Assembly (NCBI RefSeq): GCF_041903755.1
Contig: NZ_JBBWVE010000019.1
Span: forward strand, 73,771-137,770
Origin: Thiocapsa roseilacustris
GTDB lineage: Bacteria; Pseudomonadota; Gammaproteobacteria; Chromatiales; Chromatiaceae
Direction: 5' to 3'
DNA length: 64,000 bases
Made by a program: the position numbers and the translations under genes. Below the pieces are notes generated by a model, which worked only from the letters and a program-made list of their open reading frames with translations, was not told where the DNA came from and made no database searches. Positions within the stretch are counted from its first letter, which is position 1, and every line of letters starts with the position of its first letter. Shown in pieces: positions 27,268-36,673 of the stretch.

Positions 27268-27594
27268 AGCTCGGGCTCCTCGACAGGGTTGATAGCCTCG
27301 CCTAGGTTGGGAACGTGCCGGAACCTGGACGCGGTGTTGACCGACGGTCGTCAAGACGTCGGTTCCGCCTCATCCTCTCACTTGGGCGTGAAGCCTTCGT
27401 GACACGTCCTCGGACGACTGAAAATCGACGTGACCTCGGCGAAGTGCTGAGCGCGTTGTCCCGTTCCCCGGCACACGACGCCGGAGACCGGGACAACGCG
27501 AGCCGGGGATTCCGATTCGCCCCTCCCCGCGCAGGGAGGCATTTACCGATCATCATCCCTGGCAGTGGTGGCCGGTGCGACGCTGGGCGGGGGG
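27268..27594. other. pstS upstream region
   Basis: These 327 bp hold no gene I can support. The only structure is an 11-bp perfect inverted repeat at 27453-27499. I looked for CTGTCAT-type Pho boxes upstream of pstS and did not see one. Confidence 0.4.
27453..27499. repeat. Perfect 11-bp inverted repeat with stem-forming loop
   Basis: GCGTTGTCCCG (27453-27463) is exactly complemented by CGGGACAACGC (27489-27499), and the interior contains CCGGC and GCCGG that can extend a second stem. It could be an operator, a transcript hairpin or a mobile-element scar; context does not decide. Confidence 0.55.
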
Positions 27595-27930
27595 AACGAT
27601 GAGCGCGCCAGTCTCGAAACCGACCGCCCGTGCCGTGGCGATCAGATCCTCCAGGATCACGGCCGGTAATTGCGGTTGCCGGGCGAGGATCTACAAATAC
27701 TCCCGCGTTGGCCCCGAGGTCATCGCCCAGCGGTTCTCGGGGTCCAACTCGAAGACGTGATAGCCACCGGAGAAGGGGTCGAAGAAACTGACCTCGAGGC
27801 TGGCGATGTTCGGCGTGGACTGGAAGTAGGCGCGGCCCTCGGCCGTCTTCCAGACGTCCTTATCGTAACCGCGGTTGAGCACCGCAAGACCTCCGTCTTC
27901 GCGTCGGCTGTCGGTGGGGGTCACCTGCTC
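27595..27930 (-). pseudogene. Lipocalin (Blc-like) remnant with in-frame TAG
   Basis: The minus strand reads REDGGLAVLNRGYDKDVWKTAEG, AYFQSTPNIASLEVSFFDPF, GGYHVFELDPENRWAMTSGPTREYL, then TAG, then ILARQPQLPAVILEDLIATAR and AVGFETGALIV in the same frame. Blc-type lipocalins have Trp (TGG) exactly after REYL, so one G-to-A change has created an amber stop. The N-terminal GxWYE strand is also missing. It is a recent-looking pseudogene. Confidence 0.75.
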
Positions 27931-28035
27931 TGGACCTCGCCGCCCCGGTTCCCACTAAGTCCCGCGACGAGACGTTCTGCGAGGTCGTCGCTACCGCGAC
28001 CGCGTCGGGCTGCAGGAACCCGTCATGGCTTCGGT

Positions 28036-28653
28036 TCAACCCACGGCGGGCGGAGGCTCCGCGACGTCGGTCACCATCCCGAGCCACGGCTGCAGCGCGG
28101 CGAACAACGCCCTGTGCTCCATCGGCTTCTGCAGCACCGCATCTTGCCCTGCGCAGGGCTTACGTCCCTCGGCGGAGGATCCGCCGACGAGTCCGACGAT
28201 CGGCAGATGGCTGGCGTCGCCAAGCCGTTGCGCACGGATGTGTCGGGTGACCCTAAAGACATCCATGTCCGGTAGCGAGTCGTCCATCAGTAGGACATCG
28301 ATGTTTCTCTGGGCGCACCGTGCGATGGCCTCGGCACCGCCGGAGACACACTCCTCGACCGTCGCCGCGAGCACCACCTCGGCGCCGGACCTGGCCTCGA
28401 ATCAGGATCCCGATGCGCTTAAACAGATTCCGCTCCACAGCAGGTGCAAGCGCCTGCGGTCCAGCGCAAACCACCGCTCCGTCGCACGCGTCTTGCGCGA
28501 GCGCAGCATACCGCCACGGCGCTCCGCTGCGGGTCCCGAGCACACGACCACCTCCTCGACCAGCCGCGCGGGCGAGACAGGCTCGATCCAAGGCTCGACA
28601 CGCCCGACGAGAAGGCGTGTGCCTTCGAGCAGGATGTTGAGGGATCCGAGCAT
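28036..28653 (-). pseudogene. Hybrid histidine kinase remnant (kinase and receiver pieces)
   Basis: The part from 28653 to about 28402 reads LEGTRLLVGRVEPWIEPVSPARLVEEVV, like the segment between the dimerisation and ATPase domains of hybrid kinases. In another frame 28377-28036 encodes a receiver domain lacking its first strand: RNIDVLLMDDSLPDMDVFRVTRHIRA with the phospho-acceptor Asp, then LPIVGLVGG and DAVLQKPMEHRALFAALQPWL. The ATP-binding N and G boxes are lost. Frame changes and deletions make it non-functional. Confidence 0.6.
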
Positions 28654-28796
28654 TCACGGCCGGGATCGGGACTTGACCGTCAAGGCGTCGGACTCTAATT
28701 TCCCCGAGGCGTTGATGTCCAACGCTCGCCGAGATTCCGAATGGCCGAGAAGCGCGATCCGAAAGACCTGTCCGGCGAGCGCTGGCTCCGGGGGCA

Positions 28797-29135
28797 TTGC
28801 CGGTCATCTTCGGCGGCATCCTGACCGGTCTCGCGACCTTGGTCGCCTCGACCTCGTTTGCTGCCCTGATCTTCGGCGGGGAGCTGGCGCCGTTCGTGGC
28901 CCGCGGCATCGGCATCGCCTTGTTCGCGGCAGTGGTTGCCGTCCGCCGTCTACGGGTTGGTGAAGATCATCCAACTGCGCGTACCGCGCGCCGCCACGGT
29001 CACGACGGACTGCGACGTCGGGGTCTATCGCCTCCGCGCCGAGGCCTCGGCGCGGATGGAGCAGGAGGCGTCCGAGATCGCGATGGTCTTCCATCGTTTC
29101 ATGATGGAGATGACGGCCGATCGCTTTATGCCTCC
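28797..29135 (+). pseudogene. SulP-type transporter with cNMP-binding tail, internally deleted
   Basis: The plus strand begins with PVIFGGILTGLATLVASTSFAALIFGGELAPFVARGIGIALFAAV, which resembles the first membrane part of SulP-family anion transporters. About 10 bp later, in another frame, it continues with LRVPRAATVTTDCDVGVYRLRAEASARMEQEASEIAMVFHRFMMEMTADR, the end of a cyclic-nucleotide-binding domain as found at the C-terminus of some SulP proteins. The several hundred residues expected between are missing, so one large deletion fused both ends. Confidence 0.6.
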
Positions 29136-29597
29136 GAACATCGCCGTGAAGACCACCATGGATCAAAAGGGCATCGGGATCGCGACGACGGTGACGCGGT
29201 TGCTTTGCCTGGCACGGAAGTTCAGCCTGCCTTCGAGCGTGGTCGGACGTTCCTTTCGCGCCACTGTTTGCGCTGTTCCTGGCCGTCAAGACGACCCGTT
29301 GCGTCAACGGAGCGCTCATCTACCTGCTGCGGGCGTTGGCAGTCTTGCGGGGACCGGCATCCTGTTGCCTGCAGGCTGTGCAGCACGCCGCCGCGCGCTT
29401 GCTTGGCGATTCAGGGTGCCGAACCGCCGCTGTCAGGTCCGCAGACAACCCCTTCGGTCAACCACTTCCGGTAGCCGCGACTACCATCGCGCACAAGCCG
29501 CTGAGGCGTGGGCCCAAGGTGGCCTTGCGACACGCGGCCCTCGGGCTGACCATTGGAGTCATCTGCTGCTGCCATCACTACGACCGAGAGGACCACG
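29136..29597. other. Gap with no supported gene
   Basis: These 462 bp contain open frames on both strands but none with recognisable motifs. A short hydrophobic stretch encoded near 29270-29340 may be another eroded gene end. This closes the pseudogene region. Confidence 0.35.
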
Positions 29598-30224
29598 ATG
29601 AACTTGTTCAGTACCAGCTTCAACGAGGGCGAGGCGATTCCCGCCCGCTATGCGTTTGCCCGGATCGCGCCGGAGACGCACATCGCCCTGTCCGACAACC
29701 TCAATCCCCATCTGGCCTGGACCGATGCCCCGGCGCAGACGGGTTCCTTTGTGCTGATCTGTCATGATCCCGACGTCCCGAGTCGGGGCGACGACGTCAA
29801 TCAAGAGGACCGTTCGGTTCCGATGTCATTGCCTCGGGTCGATTTCTTCCATTGGACCCTGCTGGATATCCCGGCCGGCACCACCGAGATCGCGGAGGGC
29901 CGTCACGCCCGGGGCGTGACCCCGCGGGGTAAGTCCGGACCGGCCGCGCCAGACGGGCTGCGCCATGGCCTGAACGACTACACGGGGTGGTTCGCTGCCG
30001 ATGCGGAGATGGTCGGCGCCTACTTCGGTTACGATGGTCCCTGTCCGCCATGGAACGACGAGCGGCTTCACCACTACGTGATCACCCTGTACGCCCTTGA
30101 TGTGCCGGCCTTGGAGGTCACCGGCGACCTCGACGGCAACAGCGTGCGCCGGGCGCTGCAGGGGCATATTTTGGCCACGGCCACCCTGAGCGGCACCTAC
30201 AGTTTGAACCCGTCCGTCTGCTGA
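29598..30224 (+). CDS. YbhB/YbcL family (Raf-kinase-inhibitor-like, PEBP) protein
   Basis: A 208-residue PEBP-fold protein with NLNPHLAWTDAPAQTGSFVLICHDPDVP (the DPD ligand-site motif), PRVDFFHWTLLDIPAG, GLNDYTGWF and YDGPCPPWNDERLHHYVITLYALDV, the conserved GxxPP...HxY box. The function in bacteria is not settled; binding of phosphorylated or phospholipid ligands is assumed. No signal peptide, so cytoplasmic. ATG 29598 is the family-like start; the open frame upstream is not. Confidence 0.9.
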   Translation: MNLFSTSFNEGEAIPARYAFARIAPETHIALSDNLNPHLAWTDAPAQTGSFVLICHDPDVPSRGDDVNQEDRSVPMSLPRVDFFHWTLLDIPAGTTEIAEGRHARGVTPRGKSGPAAPDGLRHGLNDYTGWFAADAEMVGAYFGYDGPCPPWNDERLHHYVITLYALDVPALEVTGDLDGNSVRRALQGHILATATLSGTYSLNPSVC

Positions 30225-30510
30225 GGGTCGCGCTTCGCGCTGGCGTCGCGCGCCGCTGGGGTGAGGTGCCCGTGCTTCCCGGTGTCTCGGACGACCGCCG
30301 ATGGGTCAACCATGCGGCGGTCATCCTCTTACACCATCGCCATCGTATGCAAGCCAACGGATCGAGTCCGCCCACGCCGTTGTGTAAGAGCATGGTCGAC
30401 GGGGCGCCAACGAGCTTTGCCGACCTGCCGTGCCGACATCCGACGGGAATGATCCGATGCGCGCGATCTGCGATCATACCCCCGAAGCCCCGCATCACCG
30501 ACGTCACGCC

Positions 30511-31335
30511 ATGCACACACCTCGCCCCCATCCGTTGCGCTCGCTCCTCTTCCCGGTCCTGCTCTCGGCCGCCTTGCTCGGTGGCGGGTGCGAGGAGTCC
30601 CCCACGGGACGCAAGCAGGTCACGTTGGTGCCTGAGGCGCAGATGACCGCGCTCGGTGAACGCAGCTTCGAGGATCTACTGCGGACCCTGCCGCTGAACG
30701 ACGACCCTCGTGTGCGTGCCTACGTCGGCTGCGTCGCCGAGGCGTTGGTGGACGCCCTGCCGCAGCCACACGGGCGTTGGTCGATCGCCGTCTTCGACGA
30801 CCCCACGCCCAATGCCTTCGCGCTGCCCGGAGGGAAGATCGGCGTGCATATCGGCATGCTGAGTGTCGCCCGCACGCCCGACCAGCTCGCCGCCGTCATC
30901 GCCCATGAGATCGCGCATGTGCTGGCGGCCCACTCCAACGAGCGCTTGACCCAGGAGCTCGCGGTCCAGGGCGGGCTGATGCTGGTGGATCTGTTCGCCG
31001 AGGAGCCGGGGAGTCTCCAGCACGAGGTGCTGCGCCAGGCGCTGGGCATCGGCGCCGAGTATGGCCTGCTGTTGCCCTACAGCCGAACCCACGAGCGCGA
31101 GGCCGATCGCATCGGCCGCGATCTGATGGCCGGGGCCGGCTTCGATCCCCGAGCCAGCGTCACGCTCTGGCGGAACATGGCCGCCGCCGGCGGGGGCCAG
31201 CCGCCGGCCTTCCTCTCCACCCATCCATCCCACGACAATCGTATGGAGGAGCTGGCCGAGGGCATGGAGGAGGCCGTCGAGATCTACCGCCAAGCCCGTG
31301 CCGCCGGGCGTCAGCCCAGGTGCACGCCGCCGTGA
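30511..31335 (+). CDS. M48-family zinc metallopeptidase, lipoprotein
   Basis: A 274-residue protein with a lipoprotein signal peptide (LLFPVLLSAALLGGGC, lipobox LGGGC), a TGRKQVTLVPEAQM segment typical of this group, and an M48 catalytic site AVIAHEIAHVLAAH with the third ligand in EREADRIG. NAFALPGGKIGVHIGML is also characteristic. It likely degrades misfolded envelope proteins, as E. coli LoiP/YcaL do. ATG 30511 puts the signal peptide at the N-terminus; the frame is open to 30430. Confidence 0.92.
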   Translation: MHTPRPHPLRSLLFPVLLSAALLGGGCEESPTGRKQVTLVPEAQMTALGERSFEDLLRTLPLNDDPRVRAYVGCVAEALVDALPQPHGRWSIAVFDDPTPNAFALPGGKIGVHIGMLSVARTPDQLAAVIAHEIAHVLAAHSNERLTQELAVQGGLMLVDLFAEEPGSLQHEVLRQALGIGAEYGLLLPYSRTHEREADRIGRDLMAGAGFDPRASVTLWRNMAAAGGGQPPAFLSTHPSHDNRMEELAEGMEEAVEIYRQARAAGRQPRCTPP

Positions 31336-31498
31336 GGCGGACGTCGGAGACCTCGATGCCGACCCGGGCGAGCTCCGACCCCATTCTCTTGATGCCGGTT
31401 GCCCTGTCTGCATCGCGGCCGAGCAAAACGGCGGGCACTGAGACCCGCGCAACCCCGGTACCGGCGATGCCGGCGCCAGGGTTTCGGCTCGCACCGTC

Positions 31499-32371
31499 TC
31501 AGTCCAGCCCTGTCGCCACCGGTCGCTCGGGTGACCGGATCCATTCACTCCAAGATCCTGCATAGAGTCGCGAGCCATGGAGTCCGGCGAGCTCCATCGC
31601 CAAGAGGTTGTGGCAGGCATTCACACCCGAGCCGCAGCTGTGGACGACGGATGACGCGGGAGCCTGGCCGATCGCTCGGGTGAAGCGTTCGCGCAGACGC
31701 TCCGCGGTGAGGAACCGGCCGTCCGCCCCCAGGTTGTCCGTCAGCGGCAGATTGAGCGCGCTGGGGATGTGGCCCGCTATCGGATCGATGGGCTCGTGGT
31801 CACCACGAAAGCGCTCGGGGGCGCGTGCGTCGATGAGGACCAGCCGGTCCGCGGTCAGATCGGCGGCGAGCGCGTCGGTGGTGATCCATCGGGTGTCGTC
31901 GGGTCTTGCGGTCAGCTCAACTTCCTCATGACGAGGGACCTCGTGCGTCAGCGCGCCGCCCGCGGCGATCCAGGCTTGGAGCCCTCCGTCGAGCAGGGCG
32001 ACGCTGTCGTGCCCGATCCAACGCAGCAGCCACCACAGCCTGACCGCGAATCCGCCGCCCGCATCGTCGTAGACGACCACGCGAGTCCACGTCGAGACGC
32101 CGCAGTCGCCGAGCCAGGCGGCGAGGCGCGCTGGATCGGGCAAGGGATGGCGTCCGGTCTTCGGACCGATCGGGGAGGACAGGTGCGCGTCGAGATCGGC
32201 GTAAGCGGCCCCCGGAAGATGGCCCTCCGCATAGGCTCGACGTCCCGCTTCCGGGTCGGCCAGCGAGAAGCGACAGTCAAACAGACGCAGGTCCGGGTCT
32301 TCGAGCCCGGCGAGCAAGCTCTGCGCGTCGACGAGGTTATTGCGGACGTGGTTTTTCTGGGCGCCGTTCAA
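31499..32371 (-). CDS. Thiosulfate/3-mercaptopyruvate sulfurtransferase
   Basis: A 290-residue protein made of two rhodanese domains. The inactive N-terminal domain has FDCRFSLADPEAGRRAYAEGHLPGA; the catalytic one has LIDARAPERFRGDHEPIDPIAGHIPSA and the active-site loop SCGSGVNAC, close to the CGSGVTA loop of mercaptopyruvate sulfurtransferases. It moves sulfane sulfur to cyanide or thiols. No ATG exists; a TTG at 32371 overlapping the previous stop (TTGA) is the likely start and implies translational coupling with the upstream homocysteine methyltransferase gene. Confidence 0.85.
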   Translation of the reverse strand: MNGAQKNHVRNNLVDAQSLLAGLEDPDLRLFDCRFSLADPEAGRRAYAEGHLPGAAYADLDAHLSSPIGPKTGRHPLPDPARLAAWLGDCGVSTWTRVVVYDDAGGGFAVRLWWLLRWIGHDSVALLDGGLQAWIAAGGALTHEVPRHEEVELTARPDDTRWITTDALAADLTADRLVLIDARAPERFRGDHEPIDPIAGHIPSALNLPLTDNLGADGRFLTAERLRERFTRAIGQAPASSVVHSCGSGVNACHNLLAMELAGLHGSRLYAGSWSEWIRSPERPVATGLD

Positions 32372-33420
32372 GCGTTGAATGCCTCGAGCCCGGACAAACG
32401 CATCCGGTGATTTCCTTCGACCGGGCGGCGCGGTGTCTTCCCGTACACGGCATGCGCGATGGCGCGGATATGATCGGGCGTGCTCCCGCAGCAGCCGCCG
32501 ATGATGTTGAGGAACCCCGACTGCGCCCACTCTTGGATCTGCTCGGCCATCTGATCGGGCGTCATGTCGTAACCGCCCATCTCGTTGGGCAACCCGGCGT
32601 TCGGATGAAAGGTGGTGAAGGACTCGGCGACGCGTGCCATATCCTCGACGTGCGGTCTGAGGAGGTCCGGGCCCAAGGCGCAGTTGAGCCCGATGGCGAA
32701 GGGCTTGACGTGGCGAAGGCTGTTGTAAAAGGCCTCGACGGTCTGGCCGGAGAGGGTCCGCCCGGAGGCGTCCGTAATCGTGCCAGAGATCATCACCGGC
32801 AGGATAACGCCATCTTCCTCGAAGACCTGATCGACCGCGAACGCGGCGGCCTTGGCGTTGAGCGTGTCGAAGATGGTCTCGATCAGGATGATGTCGACAT
32901 CCGCGGCGATGAGCGCTCGGGTCGTCTCGGCATAGACCTCGACGAGCTCGTCGAAGTGGGTGTTGCGGGCGCCTGGGTCGTTGACGTCCGGCGAGATGCT
33001 GGCGGTCTTGCTGGTCGGGCCTAAGACACCGGCAACGAACCGCGGCTTGTCCGGGGTCTTGAGGGTCCAGGCGTCGGCCACCTCGCGCGCCAGTCGCGCC
33101 GCGGCGGTGACGATCTCTGCGGTATAGTCCTGCAGACCATAGTCGGCCTGGGAGAGACGATTGCCGTTGAAGGTGTTGGTCTCCAAGATGTCGGCGCCGG
33201 CCTCCAGATACTCCTCGTGGATCGCGCGAATCACCTCGGGCTTGGTCAGCGACAGCAGATCGTTGTTGCCCTTGAGGTCCGAGGGCCAATCCTTGAACTG
33301 CTCGCCGCGATAGTCGGCCTCTTCGAGTCGACAGCGTTGGATCATGGTCCCCATGGCGCCGTCCAGGATGAGGATGCGTCGGTTCGCGAGGTCGGTGAGT
33401 CGGGTGCGTGAGTCTGGCAT
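32368..33420 (-). CDS. Homocysteine S-methyltransferase module (MetH N-terminal domain as a stand-alone gene)
   Basis: A 350-residue protein corresponding to the homocysteine-binding barrel of cobalamin-dependent methionine synthase: ILDGAMGTMIQR, NTFNGNRLSQADYGL, the first zinc Cys in IGLNCALG and the Cys pair in IGGCCGSTPDHI. It stops at MRLSGLEAFN, the linker that in full MetH leads into the folate domain, and is followed by a sulfurtransferase instead. So it is either a split methionine synthase whose folate/cobalamin part lies elsewhere, or a separate methyltransferase. ATG 33420 is the start. Confidence 0.88.
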   Translation of the reverse strand: MPDSRTRLTDLANRRILILDGAMGTMIQRCRLEEADYRGEQFKDWPSDLKGNNDLLSLTKPEVIRAIHEEYLEAGADILETNTFNGNRLSQADYGLQDYTAEIVTAAARLAREVADAWTLKTPDKPRFVAGVLGPTSKTASISPDVNDPGARNTHFDELVEVYAETTRALIAADVDIILIETIFDTLNAKAAAFAVDQVFEEDGVILPVMISGTITDASGRTLSGQTVEAFYNSLRHVKPFAIGLNCALGPDLLRPHVEDMARVAESFTTFHPNAGLPNEMGGYDMTPDQMAEQIQEWAQSGFLNIIGGCCGSTPDHIRAIAHAVYGKTPRRPVEGNHRMRLSGLEAFNA

Positions 33421-33492
33421 GATGGCAATGATTCGAGAATCGATGAAGATGGCGTTCGAGTATAGCGGGTCATTCCGAACGCTCGCGAGCCG

Positions 33493-33972
33493 ATGCGCGT
33501 CCGTCTGATCGCGGTCGGACGGCGAATGCCCGCCTGGGTGGAGTCCGGTTATGCCGAATATGCCAAGCGTTTGCCCTCCGAGTGTGGGCTCTCCGTGGTC
33601 GAGATCGAGCCGGGCCAGCGCGGCAAGGGCCGCGGAGCGGAGCGAGCCCGCGCGGAGGAAGGCACCCGCATGTTGAAGGCGATTCCGAAAGGCGCGCGGG
33701 TCGTGGCGCTCGACGGGGCGGGCGAGTCCTGGAGCACCGAGGCCCTGGCCGAGCAGTTGCGGACCTGGCTGGGCGGCGGTCGCGATCTGGCCTTGCTGGT
33801 CGGCGGCCCGGACGGCTTGGCCGAGCCCTGCTTGGCGCGGGCCGATCAGCGATGGTCCCTGTCCCGGCTGACCTTTCCGCACCCGCTGGTGCGGGTCATC
33901 GTCGCCGAGCAGCTGTATCGCGCCTGGACGCTGGTGCAGGGGCATCCGTACCATCGCGGCGGCGGAGAGTGA
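33493..33972 (+). CDS. rlmH: 23S rRNA pseudouridine-1915 N3-methyltransferase RlmH
   Basis: A 159-residue SPOUT methyltransferase with MRVRLIAVGRRMPAWVESGYAEYAKRL at the start, VALDGAGESWSTEALAEQL, the knot segment LALLVGGPDGLAE and the invariant C-terminus QLYRAWTLVQGHPYHRGGGE. It methylates pseudouridine 1915 of 23S rRNA on the assembled ribosome. It is divergent from the homocysteine methyltransferase gene. Full family length. Confidence 0.95.
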   Translation: MRVRLIAVGRRMPAWVESGYAEYAKRLPSECGLSVVEIEPGQRGKGRGAERARAEEGTRMLKAIPKGARVVALDGAGESWSTEALAEQLRTWLGGGRDLALLVGGPDGLAEPCLARADQRWSLSRLTFPHPLVRVIVAEQLYRAWTLVQGHPYHRGGGE

Positions 33973-34038
33973 CGCTGTGAGGTGTCAGCTGTCACCTCCT
34001 CCAGCCCCCAGCCATGAGCGGTGAGCACACATCATCTT

Positions 34039-34172
34039 AGGCGAATTTCGGAAACCTTCCTGCCAAGGGCGTAGGTTGTGCCGAGCCGTGCGAGGCACAA
34101 CCAACCGTAGGCGCAAGTTGTGCTTCCTATCGTCAGCACAACCTACGGGTATGGAAGTTTGCAGAAATCGCC
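34039..34172 (+). repeat. 134-bp palindromic dispersed element, copy 1
   Basis: Ends are imperfect inverted repeats: GGCGAATTTCGGAAACCTTCC on the left and the complement of GGAAGTTTGCAGAAATCGCC on the right. Inside, GTAGGTTGTGC (34071 on) pairs with GCACAACCTAC (34137 on), and GTTGTGCC with GGCACAAC makes a nested stem. Near-identical copies sit at 50206-50340 and, shortened, at 54922-55027. It has no coding capacity and looks like a MITE. Confidence 0.8.
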
Positions 34173-34235
34173 GAAGTGCTAAGGTGAATTCCGAAGACAG
34201 ATACCAAGCCGCACACAGGTCCGAGATGCCGGCGG

Positions 34236-34270
34236 TGTGTTGGGCACGCTGCGCTTTGCCCAACCTACGG
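34236..34270. repeat. TTGGGC...GCCCAA palindromic repeat
   Basis: TGTTGGGCACGCTGCGCTTT followed by GCCCAACCTACGG forms a short hairpin. This sequence type is a familiar dispersed palindrome in gammaproteobacteria. It lies between the 134-bp element and the heptamer array. Confidence 0.6.
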
Positions 34271-34298
34271 GGATCACCATCCCCGGAAACCGCCTAAA

Positions 34299-34424
34299 AG
34301 CTGATAGCTGATAGCTGATAGCTGATAGCTGATAGTTGATAGCTGATAGCTGATAGCTGATAGCTGATAGCTGACAGCTGACAGCTGACAGCTGACCGCT
34401 GATAGCTGATAGCTGATAGCTGAC
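34299..34424. repeat. Heptamer tandem array, 18 units of AGCTGAT/AGCTGAC
   Basis: Eighteen consecutive 7-bp units: 12 are AGCTGAT and the others differ by one base each (AGTTGAT once, AGCTGAC five times including the last unit, CGCTGAT once is the exception at 34397), counted by eye. The array ends 37 bp before the maf start codon, so copy-number change would alter the maf 5' region but not its reading frame. Confidence 0.85.
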
Positions 34425-34461
34425 AGCAGGATGCCCACCGCAAACTTTGGACTCAAGAACC

Positions 34462-35091
34462 ATGCCCCAACCCCGGGCCGCCATTGGAACCGATCACCAC
34501 CTCTATCTTGCCTCGCGCTCGCCGCGGCGGCTCGCGCTCTTGGAGCAGATCGGTGTGCGTGTGGCCCTCGTCGCGGCCGAGACGGACGAGACGCGGCGGT
34601 CGGGCGAGTCGCCCGAGACCTATGTTCGGCGTGTCGCTTTGGAGAAGGCTTGGGCCGGTCGAGCCGCAGTACCCGAGGACGAACGGCGGCCGGTGCTGGC
34701 GGCGGATACGGCCGTCGTCCTCGGAGACGTGACACTCGGGAAGCCCGCGGACCGGGCGTCCGCCGCGCGTATGCTTAACGCCCTGTCCGGGCGCTCGCAT
34801 CGGGTCCTGACCGCGGTGGCCCTGATCGCCAACCAGCGCGAGCTGACCGATCTAAGCGACAGCTTGGTGACCTTTCGCGCTTTGCAGGAGTCCGAGATCC
34901 TGAGCTATTGGGAAACCGGGGAGCCGTGCGATAAGGCCGGTGCTTATGCCATTCAGGGCATCGGCGCGCTCTTTATCACGAATCTGCAAGGCAGTTATTC
35001 GGGCGTGATGGGACTGCCGCTGTTCGAGACGGGGCGACTGCTCGCTTCGGCGGGGATCGAGGTGATCGGGCCGGCGTCGGGCGGATGTTGA
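34462..35091 (+). CDS. maf: Maf-type nucleoside triphosphate pyrophosphatase
   Basis: A 209-residue Maf protein with LASRSPRRLALLEQIGV, ETDETRRSGESPETYVRRVALEKA, VLAADTAVVLGDVTLGKPAD, AYAIQGIGALFITNLQGSYSGVMGLPLFET. It hydrolyses non-canonical or dTTP/UTP nucleotides to limit misincorporation. ATG 34462 is preferred over the in-frame TTG at 34447. As in E. coli, it precedes rng; the gap to rng is 105 bp. Confidence 0.93.
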   Translation: MPQPRAAIGTDHHLYLASRSPRRLALLEQIGVRVALVAAETDETRRSGESPETYVRRVALEKAWAGRAAVPEDERRPVLAADTAVVLGDVTLGKPADRASAARMLNALSGRSHRVLTAVALIANQRELTDLSDSLVTFRALQESEILSYWETGEPCDKAGAYAIQGIGALFITNLQGSYSGVMGLPLFETGRLLASAGIEVIGPASGGC

Positions 35092-35196
35092 GCGCCGCCT
35101 CGCGACGCGTCTGTAAAGCAATCGCCGCCTGTCTTTCCGGGACGAACGCAGGTAGGCTCAGAACGATATCAACACAGGCCAACGAGCGATGTTCCC

Positions 35197-36651
<1,455 letters not shown>

Positions 36652-36673
36652 GGTCCGCCCTCGACCGTACGGC

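Noticed and set aside
27268..27452. Pho box upstream of pstS
   Set aside because: No CTGTCAT-like direct repeats were found on the relevant strand.
34299..34424. Possible CRISPR array
   Set aside because: Units are 7 bp with no spacers and no cas genes; it is a simple tandem array.
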